Below are positions 6,099-13,044 of a DNA stretch of 26,720 bases, in pieces. A program made the position numbers and the translations under genes. The notes beneath the pieces were generated by a model. It did no database searches. It was not told the origin of the DNA and saw only the letters and a list, made by a program, of their open reading frames with translations. Position 1 is the stretch's first letter; each line of letters begins with the position of its first letter. This DNA comes from a virus, in IMG/VR virus record IMGVR_UViG_3300006080_000303, positions 1 through 26,720 of that record; one strand, given 5' to 3'.

Positions 6099-7185
6099 CT
6101 ATGTTTTCCCATGGTACATTTTTGTTGCCTAAGTGTCCGTAAACACATTCTTTACTATAATTATAGAAATTAAATAGATCAAACTTTTTAATAATACCGT
6201 ACGGCGTTAAATCGTTTGTATTAATCCATTTTAAAATAGCACTATTATCACCATCACTATCTACATATATAGACATAGGCTCTTTTATGCCAATTGCATA
6301 TGATAACTGTACATTGCACCAATTTCCCATACCATTTGCTACTGCATTTTTTGCTAGCCAACGTGCCATATAAGCCGCGGAACGATCTACCTTGGTAGGA
6401 TCCTTTCCACTAAATGCACCACCGCCGTGTGGTGCATATCCACCATAAGTATCAACAATAATCTTACGACCAGTTAACCCGGTATCGCCATCAGGACCAC
6501 CAATTTCAAACTTACCAGTTGGGTTAATAAAAAATTTAGTATCGTTATTAACTAAATCCCCTAATTCTTCTTCTGCTGACAACATTGCAAGAAGTCTTGC
6601 ATCGTTCATTCTATCCTTTGTGTGTTGTGTCGATACAACAACAGTAGTTACATGTGTTGGGTTACCGTCTTTGTACTGCACTGATACTTGACTTTTACAA
6701 TCAGGTCCTAGAATACCAGGACAATCTTTGCGTTTGATATCTAACTTTTTAAGTATCTCGTGTGCGTAGTGTATTGGAGCAGGCATATAACTTGGTGTGT
6801 CGTTACAAGCATATCCAAACATAATGCCTTGGTCACCTGCACCAAAATCATCTGTACCTAATGCTATGTCAGCTGACTGATGATGTAACAAATTAGTAAT
6901 TTTGACATTTCTCCAATTAAATCCGTCTTGTTCGTATCCAATTTCTTTAATCTTGTTTCTAATAATGTCGTCAACAACTAGTGAATTGGATATTGCATCT
7001 GCATTTTTAATTTCGCCTGCAACTATTACACGGTTTGTAGTAACTAATGTTTCGCAAGCAACACGTGTGGATTCGTCACCGTTTTTCAGTGCAAAGTCTA
7101 ATATAGCATCGCTAATTTGGTCCGCTACTTTATCTGGATGTCCAGCACCAACTGATTCGCTTGTAAATATATAATCTTTTTGCAT
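6088..7185 (-). CDS. metK: S-adenosylmethionine synthetase (MetK)
   Basis: 365 aa (E. coli MetK is 384). Makes SAM from methionine and ATP in the cytosol. ATG 7185 has GGGGGA upstream and gives the family's normal N-terminus MQKDYIFTSESVGAGHPDK; the frame extends further upstream but that would be inside queE. Signatures: GHPDKVADQISDA (15-27), GAGDQGIMFGYA (116-127), DGDTGLTGRKIIVDTYGG (232-249), and the P-loop-like GGGAFSGKDPTKVDRSAAY (254-272). All active-site blocks are intact, so an active enzyme is expected. It starts 4 bp after the queE stop, in the same transcript. MetK is rare in phages; here it would feed three radical SAM enzymes and a methyltransferase-like protein in this window. 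Confidence 0.95.
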   Translation of the reverse strand: MQKDYIFTSESVGAGHPDKVADQISDAILDFALKNGDESTRVACETLVTTNRVIVAGEIKNADAISNSLVVDDIIRNKIKEIGYEQDGFNWRNVKITNLLHHQSADIALGTDDFGAGDQGIMFGYACNDTPSYMPAPIHYAHEILKKLDIKRKDCPGILGPDCKSQVSVQYKDGNPTHVTTVVVSTQHTKDRMNDARLLAMLSAEEELGDLVNNDTKFFINPTGKFEIGGPDGDTGLTGRKIIVDTYGGYAPHGGGAFSGKDPTKVDRSAAYMARWLAKNAVANGMGNWCNVQLSYAIGIKEPMSIYVDSDGDNSAILKWINTNDLTPYGIIKKFDLFNFYNYSKECVYGHLGNKNVPWENIDEI

Positions 7186-7189
7186 CAAT

Positions 7190-8029
7190 TTATGTCCCCC
7201 ACGAATTTCCGTAAAGTGAAATATGAAGTCTTGGGCTAAATTTATATCCATACTTCATGCATAGATCTGCAACATTACGTTCTGTAAGTTCTTGACCTTC
7301 TAATGTTGCACCTTCTGGCATTAAGAATACATCTTCTATTACAACGCCAGCATCGGTATATTTATTAATTGCATCATGCACCTCTGAAATATCTGCCTCG
7401 TCTCTGATAACAAACTTTAAGTTAATGTTAGAGTTGCGAACTTTATTCATTGATAGCAATGTATCTGGGTCTATCGTAATAGATTGATCTTCGCCTGTTA
7501 GTGATAGTTTAGGGCTAACCATCCACGTAACATTAATGCCCTGTATGTTTAAAAAATCACTGAGTTTGGGGATAACTTTTTTAGATCCATTTGTTTCAAA
7601 TGTAAGATGTGTTAAATCTTTTATTTCTGCATGGTCTAATAATTCAATGTATGCTTTTTGCCATCCCAATAAAGGTTCTCCACCAGTAATAACTAAGTGG
7701 TTATATTGTCCCCAAGGAGCATATTCCGATATTTTATATGCAAGATCGCCTGTTGTAGCAAATGGACTTAAATGCTTGTACTTAGCACTCCACGAAGCAC
7801 TTGAGTCACACCCTATATCTACTACAGGAAGCTCTTCGACACATGTGACATTCGAAATGTCCATTTTCATGTGTGGCATTTCTTCTTCTGGAATATGATT
7901 ATCTCTTGGCTGTCCAAAGCCTGCACAAGTTAGATTACATCCGAATGTTCTTAGGAATACGCTAGGTGTGCCTACCCATTTACCTTCACCTTGTATACTG
8001 TGAAATGTCTCGCTGTATCTTATCTTCAT
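7190..8029 (-). CDS. queE: 7-carboxy-7-deazaguanine synthase-like radical SAM enzyme (QueE)
   Basis: 279 aa. QueE converts 6-carboxytetrahydropterin to 7-carboxy-7-deazaguanine on the way to preQ0 and queuosine. Signs: SETFHSIQGEGKWVGTPSVFLR (N-terminal substrate region), GCNLTC with C31 and C35, HLVITGGEPLLGW (GGEP at 116-119), LTFETNGSK, and MVSPKLS. The cluster motif is unusual: the third Cys of CX3CX2C is replaced (F38), and a GCDSSASW motif follows about 40 residues later with C74, probably the displaced 'CDT' Cys after an insertion. Phage QueE-like proteins of this form are known to me. ATG 8029 follows TAGGAGTAACC. MetK follows in the same operon; FolE lies at 14.2-14.9 kb. Confidence 0.88.
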   Translation of the reverse strand: MKIRYSETFHSIQGEGKWVGTPSVFLRTFGCNLTCAGFGQPRDNHIPEEEMPHMKMDISNVTCVEELPVVDIGCDSSASWSAKYKHLSPFATTGDLAYKISEYAPWGQYNHLVITGGEPLLGWQKAYIELLDHAEIKDLTHLTFETNGSKKVIPKLSDFLNIQGINVTWMVSPKLSLTGEDQSITIDPDTLLSMNKVRNSNINLKFVIRDEADISEVHDAINKYTDAGVVIEDVFLMPEGATLEGQELTERNVADLCMKYGYKFSPRLHISLYGNSWGT

Positions 8030-8054
8030 TGGTTACTCCTAAAATGTTTATTAC

Positions 8055-8060
8055 ATTATA
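8055..8060 (-). promoter_or_regulatory. Possible -10 element for queE-metK
   Basis: CTATATAATG on the minus strand, 25 nt before the queE ATG (8029). No good -35 is visible. It lies in the 87-bp gap after the 29-aa ORF, a natural start point for a queE-metK transcript. Confidence 0.35.
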
Positions 8061-8116
8061 TAGCAATAAAATTTAGTAACCTAATAAAACTGTTGTCATT
8101 TTGCTGTATTTGGTCG

Positions 8117-8206
8117 TTATTCTCTCCAGACAGATATTGCCCATATTGTTACGCCAATTGTCCAAATTGACAACATTGTGAATAAAAATATTACAAATAT
8201 ATCCAT
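8117..8206 (-). CDS. 29-aa hydrophobic micro-protein
   Basis: A very short ORF in the gap between the S8 lipoprotease and queE. ATG 8206 has AAAAAGGA at 8 nt. The product is almost entirely one hydrophobic helix rich in Ile, Trp and Phe (MDIFVIFLFTMLSIWTIG...) ending WRE, i.e. a single-pass membrane peptide. Such peptides occur in T4-like phages and may act on the host membrane; function here is unknown. Size makes this less certain than the neighbours. Confidence 0.5.
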   Translation of the reverse strand: MDIFVIFLFTMLSIWTIGVTIWAISVWRE

Positions 8207-8237
8207 TTAATTATTCCTTTTTATTAATTACGTTTTA

Positions 8238-11200
8238 CTAAAAAGTAACTTGCCATTCAAGATCGATTGAATTGTTTCCTTTTTCGTCCAATATTACATC
8301 CACATCTAGTTTTTCCTCATCGAAATCAAATACAGCATTGGTACCAATAAACGCTATTACCTCGTTGTTAATTTTACTATTCTCATCATTATAGTACATA
8401 TCTCCATTGTCGTCAACAAACGATGGAATTGTTAAATTAACATTTCCTTTTATTACTTTTGGTTTGATACCAGCATAGAATGTAAAGTTCTCTTTATTAA
8501 TACCGCCGACAAGGTAAGTTGCTAGTACATCATCCACGTTGTTTACTAAGCCTTGCTCAATATCAGTAGATGTGTTCATTAACCCTAGTTGTGCCCAAAG
8601 TTCTTGCTTATTCCATGTAATGCTTGTATCAATAGTTTTAGATCCATTTACTTCTCCCCATGTGCCTGATATATTAATCCAAGGGCTATCGTTAGTATTA
8701 GTATATGTAATTCCAAGATCTAAATTACTATTAACGTTGTGCTTATATCCAAGTACATATGCACCGTTGTTGTCTGTACCAACAGTAAGGTTATTATATT
8801 CCCTCGTGCCAACATTAGCAAATTTAACACCCCATGATTGCCCTGGATTATGTCTAAGTTCTTGCATAGATACAACATTATCTTTAACCATGCTACTTAA
8901 ATCAACAGTAAAGTCTCTATCAAAATCATCCACCGCACTAACAGCACTAACAGTAGCACTATCTAGTCCGTTAACTGAAATAGTTCCACTAATAGTAGCA
9001 GTATCTCCTGTTCGGCCAGTAGTACTAATTCCTAGTGTGCCTATTGGTTGTGTTGCTTGATCCAAATCAAGTAAACCTTGTCCATGTGTATTGACACTAT
9101 AATTTGATAAGTCTTTATCAGCAGTTTGTAATAGTACCTGTGCAATATCGCTACCTTTCATGTAAGGCCACATTTGATGTACAATTGATACTCCTGCAGT
9201 AACAACCGGTGCCGCCATACTTGTTCCAGACATTCTTGTGTAACCACCACCATTAGCAACACTATTAATATTAGAGCCTGGTGCTAATAAGTAAAAGTCA
9301 CTAGTTTTATAAGTGTCGTTACATTGCGTTGTGTAATCTTTACATACGTGTCCTGACTTAGCACCATCAATTGTTTGTGTACTTGTGTTCCAATTACCAG
9401 CAACAAGCATCCTGCCATCTAATTCTAATACTCCATTGGCGTCAACTGCAGTTGCTAGTGTCGCAGGATTTTGTACATATCCTGCGTCTGTATTGCCGGC
9501 GGATACAACAAGCACGAGTTCACTTGGTAATACATTTTTCCAAGAACTTACATCTTCCAAATTGTAGTAATTAGTACCACCATATATTTCATGATTGTTA
9601 GTAAATACACCATTGCCTTGGTCAGTCATACTATCTTTGTACGAAGAACTGTAATTTACGTTTGCACTAAGATTAGCAACTACAATGTCATCGTACTGTT
9701 TTGCCCATTCAAGTGCTTGTTTAGCACCAGAAAAACTAATACCATTTGCCTCACCGATTTTAGCAATTGCTAAGTCTGTATCAAACGCAACACCATGAAT
9801 ACCTATTCCATCTTTATTAGCAGATACAATACCTGCTACATGCGAACCATGTCCGTTTTCATCCTCGAAAGGGGTGGCATAACCTGCATCCCAAAGGTAT
9901 TTAACTTTTCCAGTGAACTCAGGATGGTCTTGGTCGATGCCTGTATCCATAATAAGTGCAGTGGAACCTTTACCAGTCCAACCCCTAGAGTAAGCGTGGT
10001 TAGCGTATGTTACTAGTACAGCGCCGTTTTCCGATTCTGTTGTTTCGTATGTAGCAGGATCATTATTAACGCCTACCGTTGGTGTACCTAATGCTGTGTC
10101 GTTGTAATACGTTGTAGCATCGTAATTAGTTGTATTGTGGTTCGCATCACGTTGTGCATATGTGTAAACACCTGATGAACCACTAGAACCGTCTGGTGCT
10201 ACTGGATTACCAATAAATGTTTCACCAATTGGAACTCGTTGTGTGGTAGTCTGTTTGCCACCCCACGGGTCTAGTAAATATTCCTTGGCTGTTGTTGTAG
10301 GAGTAACAATATCAGTAGTTACTAAACTATCAACTACCGATCCGTCAGTGTATGTTGTTCTAGTATATTGATCCTTTAGAACTGTTGTAGAAACAATTTT
10401 ATGCCAACTGTAGTAATACAACGTGACGGCTTGTTGAATTGGATTTCCATCTATATCGGTGCCTACTGTAATTGTGTCTGAGTTAGTGCCGTATAGTTCC
10501 GATACTAACTCTCCGCTTGATGTTGATGTGCGTTCATTTAAGTAAACAGTTGATGTACTTGATACATTAGCAGTTACAACAGTATTAGTTAACTCTTCTC
10601 GTGTGGTAGTAGATACTACATCCCAATAAGGGGAAACAGATTGTGTTGTGTCAATAACGTCAATAGTAGTTGAGTCGTCCGTCCAAAGAGTAATTCGTGT
10701 TGTTGTTACTGTGGTTACTGTTGCATTTGGTGTTGTAATTGAATCTGTGTAGATAGTGTATGTCTTAACTACTGTGCTACCATTTGCATCAGTGCTTACT
10801 CTATCCTCTGTTGTTGAAGTGGTTGTTACAGTAACAGTACCGTTCAATGTGCTGGTGCTTACACTATCACTTGTACTTGTACTTGCTACATTAGCAGTTA
10901 CGACAGTATTGATTAATTCCTCTCTAGTAGCAGTTTTTACTGTGGGCGAAGCAACTATGAACGTAGTAACCGGATCATCGACCTTTGTAGTTGTACTACC
11001 GTCGCTGTATGTTGTAATCGTTGTCGTTGTTGCAACGATCGTTGTCGTTGCTGTTGTCGTTGTTTTATCAGTGTAGATAACGAAAGTTTTAGTTACTGTA
11101 CTACCGTTTGCGTCTGTGCTTACTCTATCTTCTGTTGTGCTTGTGGTTGTAATTTCGTGTACATAATCAATCGATGATGTAGTTGCTGTACTTGATGTGG

Positions 11201-11540
11201 AACCAATTTCAACTACGGGATCTGGCTCTGGCACAGTGCATTGTTCGTTACGTTCTTCTGTTTCTGTTCTAATTAATGCACCTTTAATACCTGTAGCGTT
11301 TCCGTTAATGTATTGTTCCCACCATATATCTCTACTATAGATGTCAACAGTGCAATTTGTATCTGTGCTTGAGACCGTAGTTGATGTAAATGCCCATTCA
11401 TCATATATACCGTTTTCCCAAGTAATAATATCTTCTGAAATAACAGTAGCAGATGAACCGCCTCCACCTCCACCTCCACCACAAGCAGTTAGTGTTACAG
11501 CAATTAAAATTGTTACAAGTAACTTCCATATAGTCATCAT
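8238..11540 (-). CDS. Subtilisin-like (S8) lipoprotein with autotransporter-like C-terminus
   Basis: 1100 aa, numbered from ATG 11540 (AAGGA at 9 nt; a TTG at 11546 is possible). Signal peptide ends in a lipobox LTAC (Cys20), then a run of eight Gly. Residues ~120-430 are Thr/Ser-rich with two ~108-aa repeats. Residues ~500-830 form an S8 protease: MDTGID (D532), NGHGSHVAG (H564), VVSAGN (N683), SGTSMAAP (S774), so the triad is complete. The last ~260 residues are Thr/Asn/Gly-rich with alternating strands and end WQVTF, the terminal Phe of an outer-membrane barrel. This layout recalls the autotransporter lipoproteases NalP and SphB1, which cleave other surface proteins. A sigma70 promoter lies upstream. 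It is an unexpected gene in a T4-like phage; a virion role is an alternative. Confidence 0.85.
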   Translation of the reverse strand: MMTIWKLLVTILIAVTLTACGGGGGGGGSSATVISEDIITWENGIYDEWAFTSTTVSSTDTNCTVDIYSRDIWWEQYINGNATGIKGALIRTETEERNEQCTVPEPDPVVEIGSTSSTATTSSIDYVHEITTTSTTEDRVSTDANGSTVTKTFVIYTDKTTTTATTTIVATTTTITTYSDGSTTTKVDDPVTTFIVASPTVKTATREELINTVVTANVASTSTSDSVSTSTLNGTVTVTTTSTTEDRVSTDANGSTVVKTYTIYTDSITTPNATVTTVTTTRITLWTDDSTTIDVIDTTQSVSPYWDVVSTTTREELTNTVVTANVSSTSTVYLNERTSTSSGELVSELYGTNSDTITVGTDIDGNPIQQAVTLYYYSWHKIVSTTVLKDQYTRTTYTDGSVVDSLVTTDIVTPTTTAKEYLLDPWGGKQTTTQRVPIGETFIGNPVAPDGSSGSSGVYTYAQRDANHNTTNYDATTYYNDTALGTPTVGVNNDPATYETTESENGAVLVTYANHAYSRGWTGKGSTALIMDTGIDQDHPEFTGKVKYLWDAGYATPFEDENGHGSHVAGIVSANKDGIGIHGVAFDTDLAIAKIGEANGISFSGAKQALEWAKQYDDIVVANLSANVNYSSSYKDSMTDQGNGVFTNNHEIYGGTNYYNLEDVSSWKNVLPSELVLVVSAGNTDAGYVQNPATLATAVDANGVLELDGRMLVAGNWNTSTQTIDGAKSGHVCKDYTTQCNDTYKTSDFYLLAPGSNINSVANGGGYTRMSGTSMAAPVVTAGVSIVHQMWPYMKGSDIAQVLLQTADKDLSNYSVNTHGQGLLDLDQATQPIGTLGISTTGRTGDTATISGTISVNGLDSATVSAVSAVDDFDRDFTVDLSSMVKDNVVSMQELRHNPGQSWGVKFANVGTREYNNLTVGTDNNGAYVLGYKHNVNSNLDLGITYTNTNDSPWINISGTWGEVNGSKTIDTSITWNKQELWAQLGLMNTSTDIEQGLVNNVDDVLATYLVGGINKENFTFYAGIKPKVIKGNVNLTIPSFVDDNGDMYYNDENSKINNEVIAFIGTNAVFDFDEEKLDVDVILDEKGNNSIDLEWQVTF
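10530..11177 (-). repeat. Two ~324-bp tandem repeats in the S8 lipoprotease
   Basis: Period 324 bp (108 codons), for example the block encoding STTEDRVSTDANGSTV occurs at both ~11110 and ~10790. Each unit also carries an IYTD block, a Thr-rich stretch and TREEL-x-NTVVTANV. A third partial match (TYTDGSVV...TPTTTAKE) follows. Unit boundaries are approximate. The copies have diverged, so the duplication is not recent. Likely a stalk or adhesive spacer between lipid anchor and protease. Confidence 0.75.
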
Positions 11541-11571
11541 ATCCAAACATCCTTTTGTTAAGTATGTGTGT

Positions 11572-11600
11572 ATTATAACCTAGTCTATTTGAATCGTCAA
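11572..11600 (-). promoter_or_regulatory. Near-consensus sigma70 promoter for S8 lipoprotease
   Basis: TTGACG (11595-11600) and TATAAT (11572-11577) on the minus strand with exactly 17 bp between, 31 nt before ATG 11540. This is the best bacterial promoter in the window and suggests expression by unmodified host RNA polymerase, early in infection or independently of other phage genes. Confidence 0.75.
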
Positions 11601-11637
11601 CCATTTAGGTGAAAACGGTTTTTATTAATATTTTATT

Positions 11638-12120
11638 CTATTCTTCCCAAGGAAATACAACCCAACAAGGATCTTCTACTTTGTTAATTTGTATAGACGA
11701 ATAATCTATATTGAAGTTACTAGCATCGTTATTAATAAGGCATGCTACACGTACATTATCATGCCACATTGTTTTGGACTGCCTACTAGGCCAAGTACCC
11801 TTCCAGTCATTATATATCCATTCCAACGTTTCTCCGGAATCATTGATATCATCGACAATTAATATATTGTGTCCTTGTAATGCTTGTTTTGCGAATGTGC
11901 TGTTACTTTCTAATTCGTATCCTTCAAATGTATCGCGCAATCTAACATCTAGGGTATGCATAGGTATTCCTGTTAAGTTGCTTAACTTAACTGCGGGTGC
12001 TAACCCACCTCGGGTTAACCCTATAATAACTTTTGGACGCCAATTATCATTGTACATTTGTAAAATAATATTATGTACTGCGTCGTCTACTTGATTCCAT
12101 TTATAGTATGTTTTATTCAT
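11638..12120 (-). CDS. Phosphoribosyltransferase (type I PRTase fold)
   Basis: 160 aa. Type I PRTases move a base or pyrophosphate on and off PRPP. The PRPP-binding signature is clear: NILIVDDINDSGETL (residues 85-99) with two adjacent Asp, and the upstream PPi loop GLTRGGLAPAVKL (34-46). The hood region and base-recognition part are short. Closest overall resemblance is to xanthine/hypoxanthine PRTases of Gpt type or small phage PRTases, but the substrate cannot be read from the sequence. Its ATG overlaps the stop of the upstream gene (ATGA). Nucleotide salvage for phage DNA synthesis is the plain reading; use of a modified base is speculative. Confidence 0.85.
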   Translation of the reverse strand: MNKTYYKWNQVDDAVHNIILQMYNDNWRPKVIIGLTRGGLAPAVKLSNLTGIPMHTLDVRLRDTFEGYELESNSTFAKQALQGHNILIVDDINDSGETLEWIYNDWKGTWPSRQSKTMWHDNVRVACLINNDASNFNIDYSSIQINKVEDPCWVVFPWEE

Positions 12121-12395
12121 AGTGTATTAATTTGTGTTGTTATATTAGGTACGTTAATGATTATATATTTTGCGTTGTAACTTATGCCATGTAAATCTAA
12201 CTGTGATTTGATATTTTCTTTGCGTGTATTGAATATAGTATTACTATCTGCGTTTGCAATTTGCAAGCAAACTTGTCCTGTATTCTTTATTGAATCCTTT
12301 ACTTGTTTTATATTAGCAACTGTGAATTCTTTAAACTCGCCTAACAATAATGCTGTTGGTTTATTCCATTGATATATCGAGTATTGGTTAAACAT
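12117..12395 (-). CDS. Short nucleotidyltransferase-like protein with degenerate HxGH motif
   Basis: 92 aa. The opening YQWNKPTALLLGEFKEFTVAN, then NTGQVCLQIANAD and the ending YIIINVPNIT follow the order of the phage adenylyl/cytidylyltransferase-like proteins I recall (W-x-K-P-T-A-x-x-L-G-R-x-Q-P-W-H-x-G-H...K-T-G-Q-V...V-P-N-I). In those, HxGH binds nucleotide; here the site reads EFTVAN, so His residues are missing, and the C-terminal part after VPNI is absent. It is therefore likely catalytically dead, or repurposed. The family assignment rests on memory of the pattern. It overlaps the PRTase gene by 4 bp and the upstream gene by 8 bp. Confidence 0.5.
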   Translation of the reverse strand: MFNQYSIYQWNKPTALLLGEFKEFTVANIKQVKDSIKNTGQVCLQIANADSNTIFNTRKENIKSQLDLHGISYNAKYIIINVPNITTQINTL

Positions 12396-12687
12396 TTTTA
12401 ATAATTTTAATTTTATCTGCTAAAAACCACACACCGCCTTGGTTTTTCGGACGTTTAAATTCAGTATAACTACCCATTTCAATTTCCATCCACACACGCC
12501 CTTTATTTGACAGATGCGGTGCTTCTGGTTTACTTGTACAATGCCAGTAAGGCCTTAATTTAAACCCATTAGTAGGAAAACTTCTAGAATTAATCCATTC
12601 ATTTAATTTGAGTCGTTCTTTTTTGTTAATAAAGAGTGAAGTTATTTCCCCACTCTTTAATTCTCTAAATAACTTGTACGCTTTCAT
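12388..12687 (-). CDS. Conserved phage/bacterial hypothetical protein
   Basis: 99 aa. The sequence MKAYKLFRELKSGEITSLFINKK is followed by FKLRPYWHCTSKPEAPHLS, GRVWMEIEM and FKRPKNQGGVWFLADKIKI. The W-H-C-x-x-K-P-E-A-P-H-L and R-P-K-x-Q-G-G-x-W-F-L-A blocks are very conserved in a small uncharacterised family found in phages and bacteria. The conserved Cys and His residues could form a metal or catalytic site. ATG 12687 has AGAGGAA at 4 nt and overlaps the TGA of the 49-aa ORF (ATGA). Confidence 0.75.
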   Translation of the reverse strand: MKAYKLFRELKSGEITSLFINKKERLKLNEWINSRSFPTNGFKLRPYWHCTSKPEAPHLSNKGRVWMEIEMGSYTEFKRPKNQGGVWFLADKIKIIKNV

Positions 12688-12833
12688 TGTTCCTCTTTAT
12701 CTGAACTAAACATACAACTTACTACTGCTAATGGAAGTATAATTGCCATCGCTAGTATTAATAATGCGCCACCTGTAATTAGTGTTAACACAAACATAAG
12801 TGTAGTAATAAATATTGTTATCTGGTTATTCAT
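12684..12833 (-). CDS. 49-aa membrane micro-protein
   Basis: Fills the gap between two conserved small genes. ATG 12833 (an ATG at 12836 directly before it is an alternative) lies inside the end of the zinc-binding protein gene, and its TGA overlaps the next ATG (ATGA), so it is coupled on both sides. The product is hydrophobic throughout (two adjoining membrane segments, or one long one: TIFITTLMFVLTLITGG and ALLILAMAIILPLAVVSC) with an acidic/polar tail SSDKEEQ. Small holin- or spanin-like peptides look similar, but there is no specific evidence for lysis. Confidence 0.65.
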   Translation of the reverse strand: MNNQITIFITTLMFVLTLITGGALLILAMAIILPLAVVSCMFSSDKEEQ

Positions 12834-13026
12834 CATTAGTGTCTTTGATGTGTTGGGATACCATATCTACTATTGATGAGTAGCACCATACACAGAATGT
12901 AACTGGCATTATTCCAAAGTGACCTTGTATTCCACCTTCATCGTCGTCGTACTCTGACTCACAAATACTACAAATATCTTTGGGCGAAAATGCTTCTTCT
13001 AATAGTTGTTTTGCTGTGTTATTCAT
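12826..13026 (-). CDS. Small zinc-ribbon-like phage protein
   Basis: 66 aa. Two CxxC pairs, CSIC (19-22) and CVWC (45-48), separated by an acidic loop DDDEGGIQGHFGIMPVTF, indicate a zinc-binding ribbon. Small proteins with the I-C-x-I-C...GG-x-Q-G-x-F-G...F-C-x-x-C pattern occur in marine T4-like phages; function unknown, possibly a transcription or host-takeover factor. A weakly placed GAGG lies 12 nt upstream of ATG 13026, in the 18-bp gap after the radical SAM gene. Confidence 0.7.
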   Translation of the reverse strand: MNNTAKQLLEEAFSPKDICSICESEYDDDEGGIQGHFGIMPVTFCVWCYSSIVDMVSQHIKDTNDE

Positions 13027-13044
13027 TATGATCGTAGCCTCTTT

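Noticed and set aside
10756-11076. Plus-strand 106-codon frame in the Thr-rich part of the lipoprotease
   Set aside because: Antisense shadow of ACN codons giving Val-rich product; no ribosome binding site.
11458-11485. Gly-codon tract (CCACCT repeats) of the lipoprotease as a contingency locus
   Set aside because: The repeat unit is a multiple of three, so slippage only changes the number of Gly after the lipobox; a poly-Gly linker is normal in lipoproteins.
11401-11604. Alternative minus-strand frame starting at the lipoprotease leader
   Set aside because: Product is Arg/Trp/Tyr-rich without features and lies out of frame in the first part of the lipoprotease.
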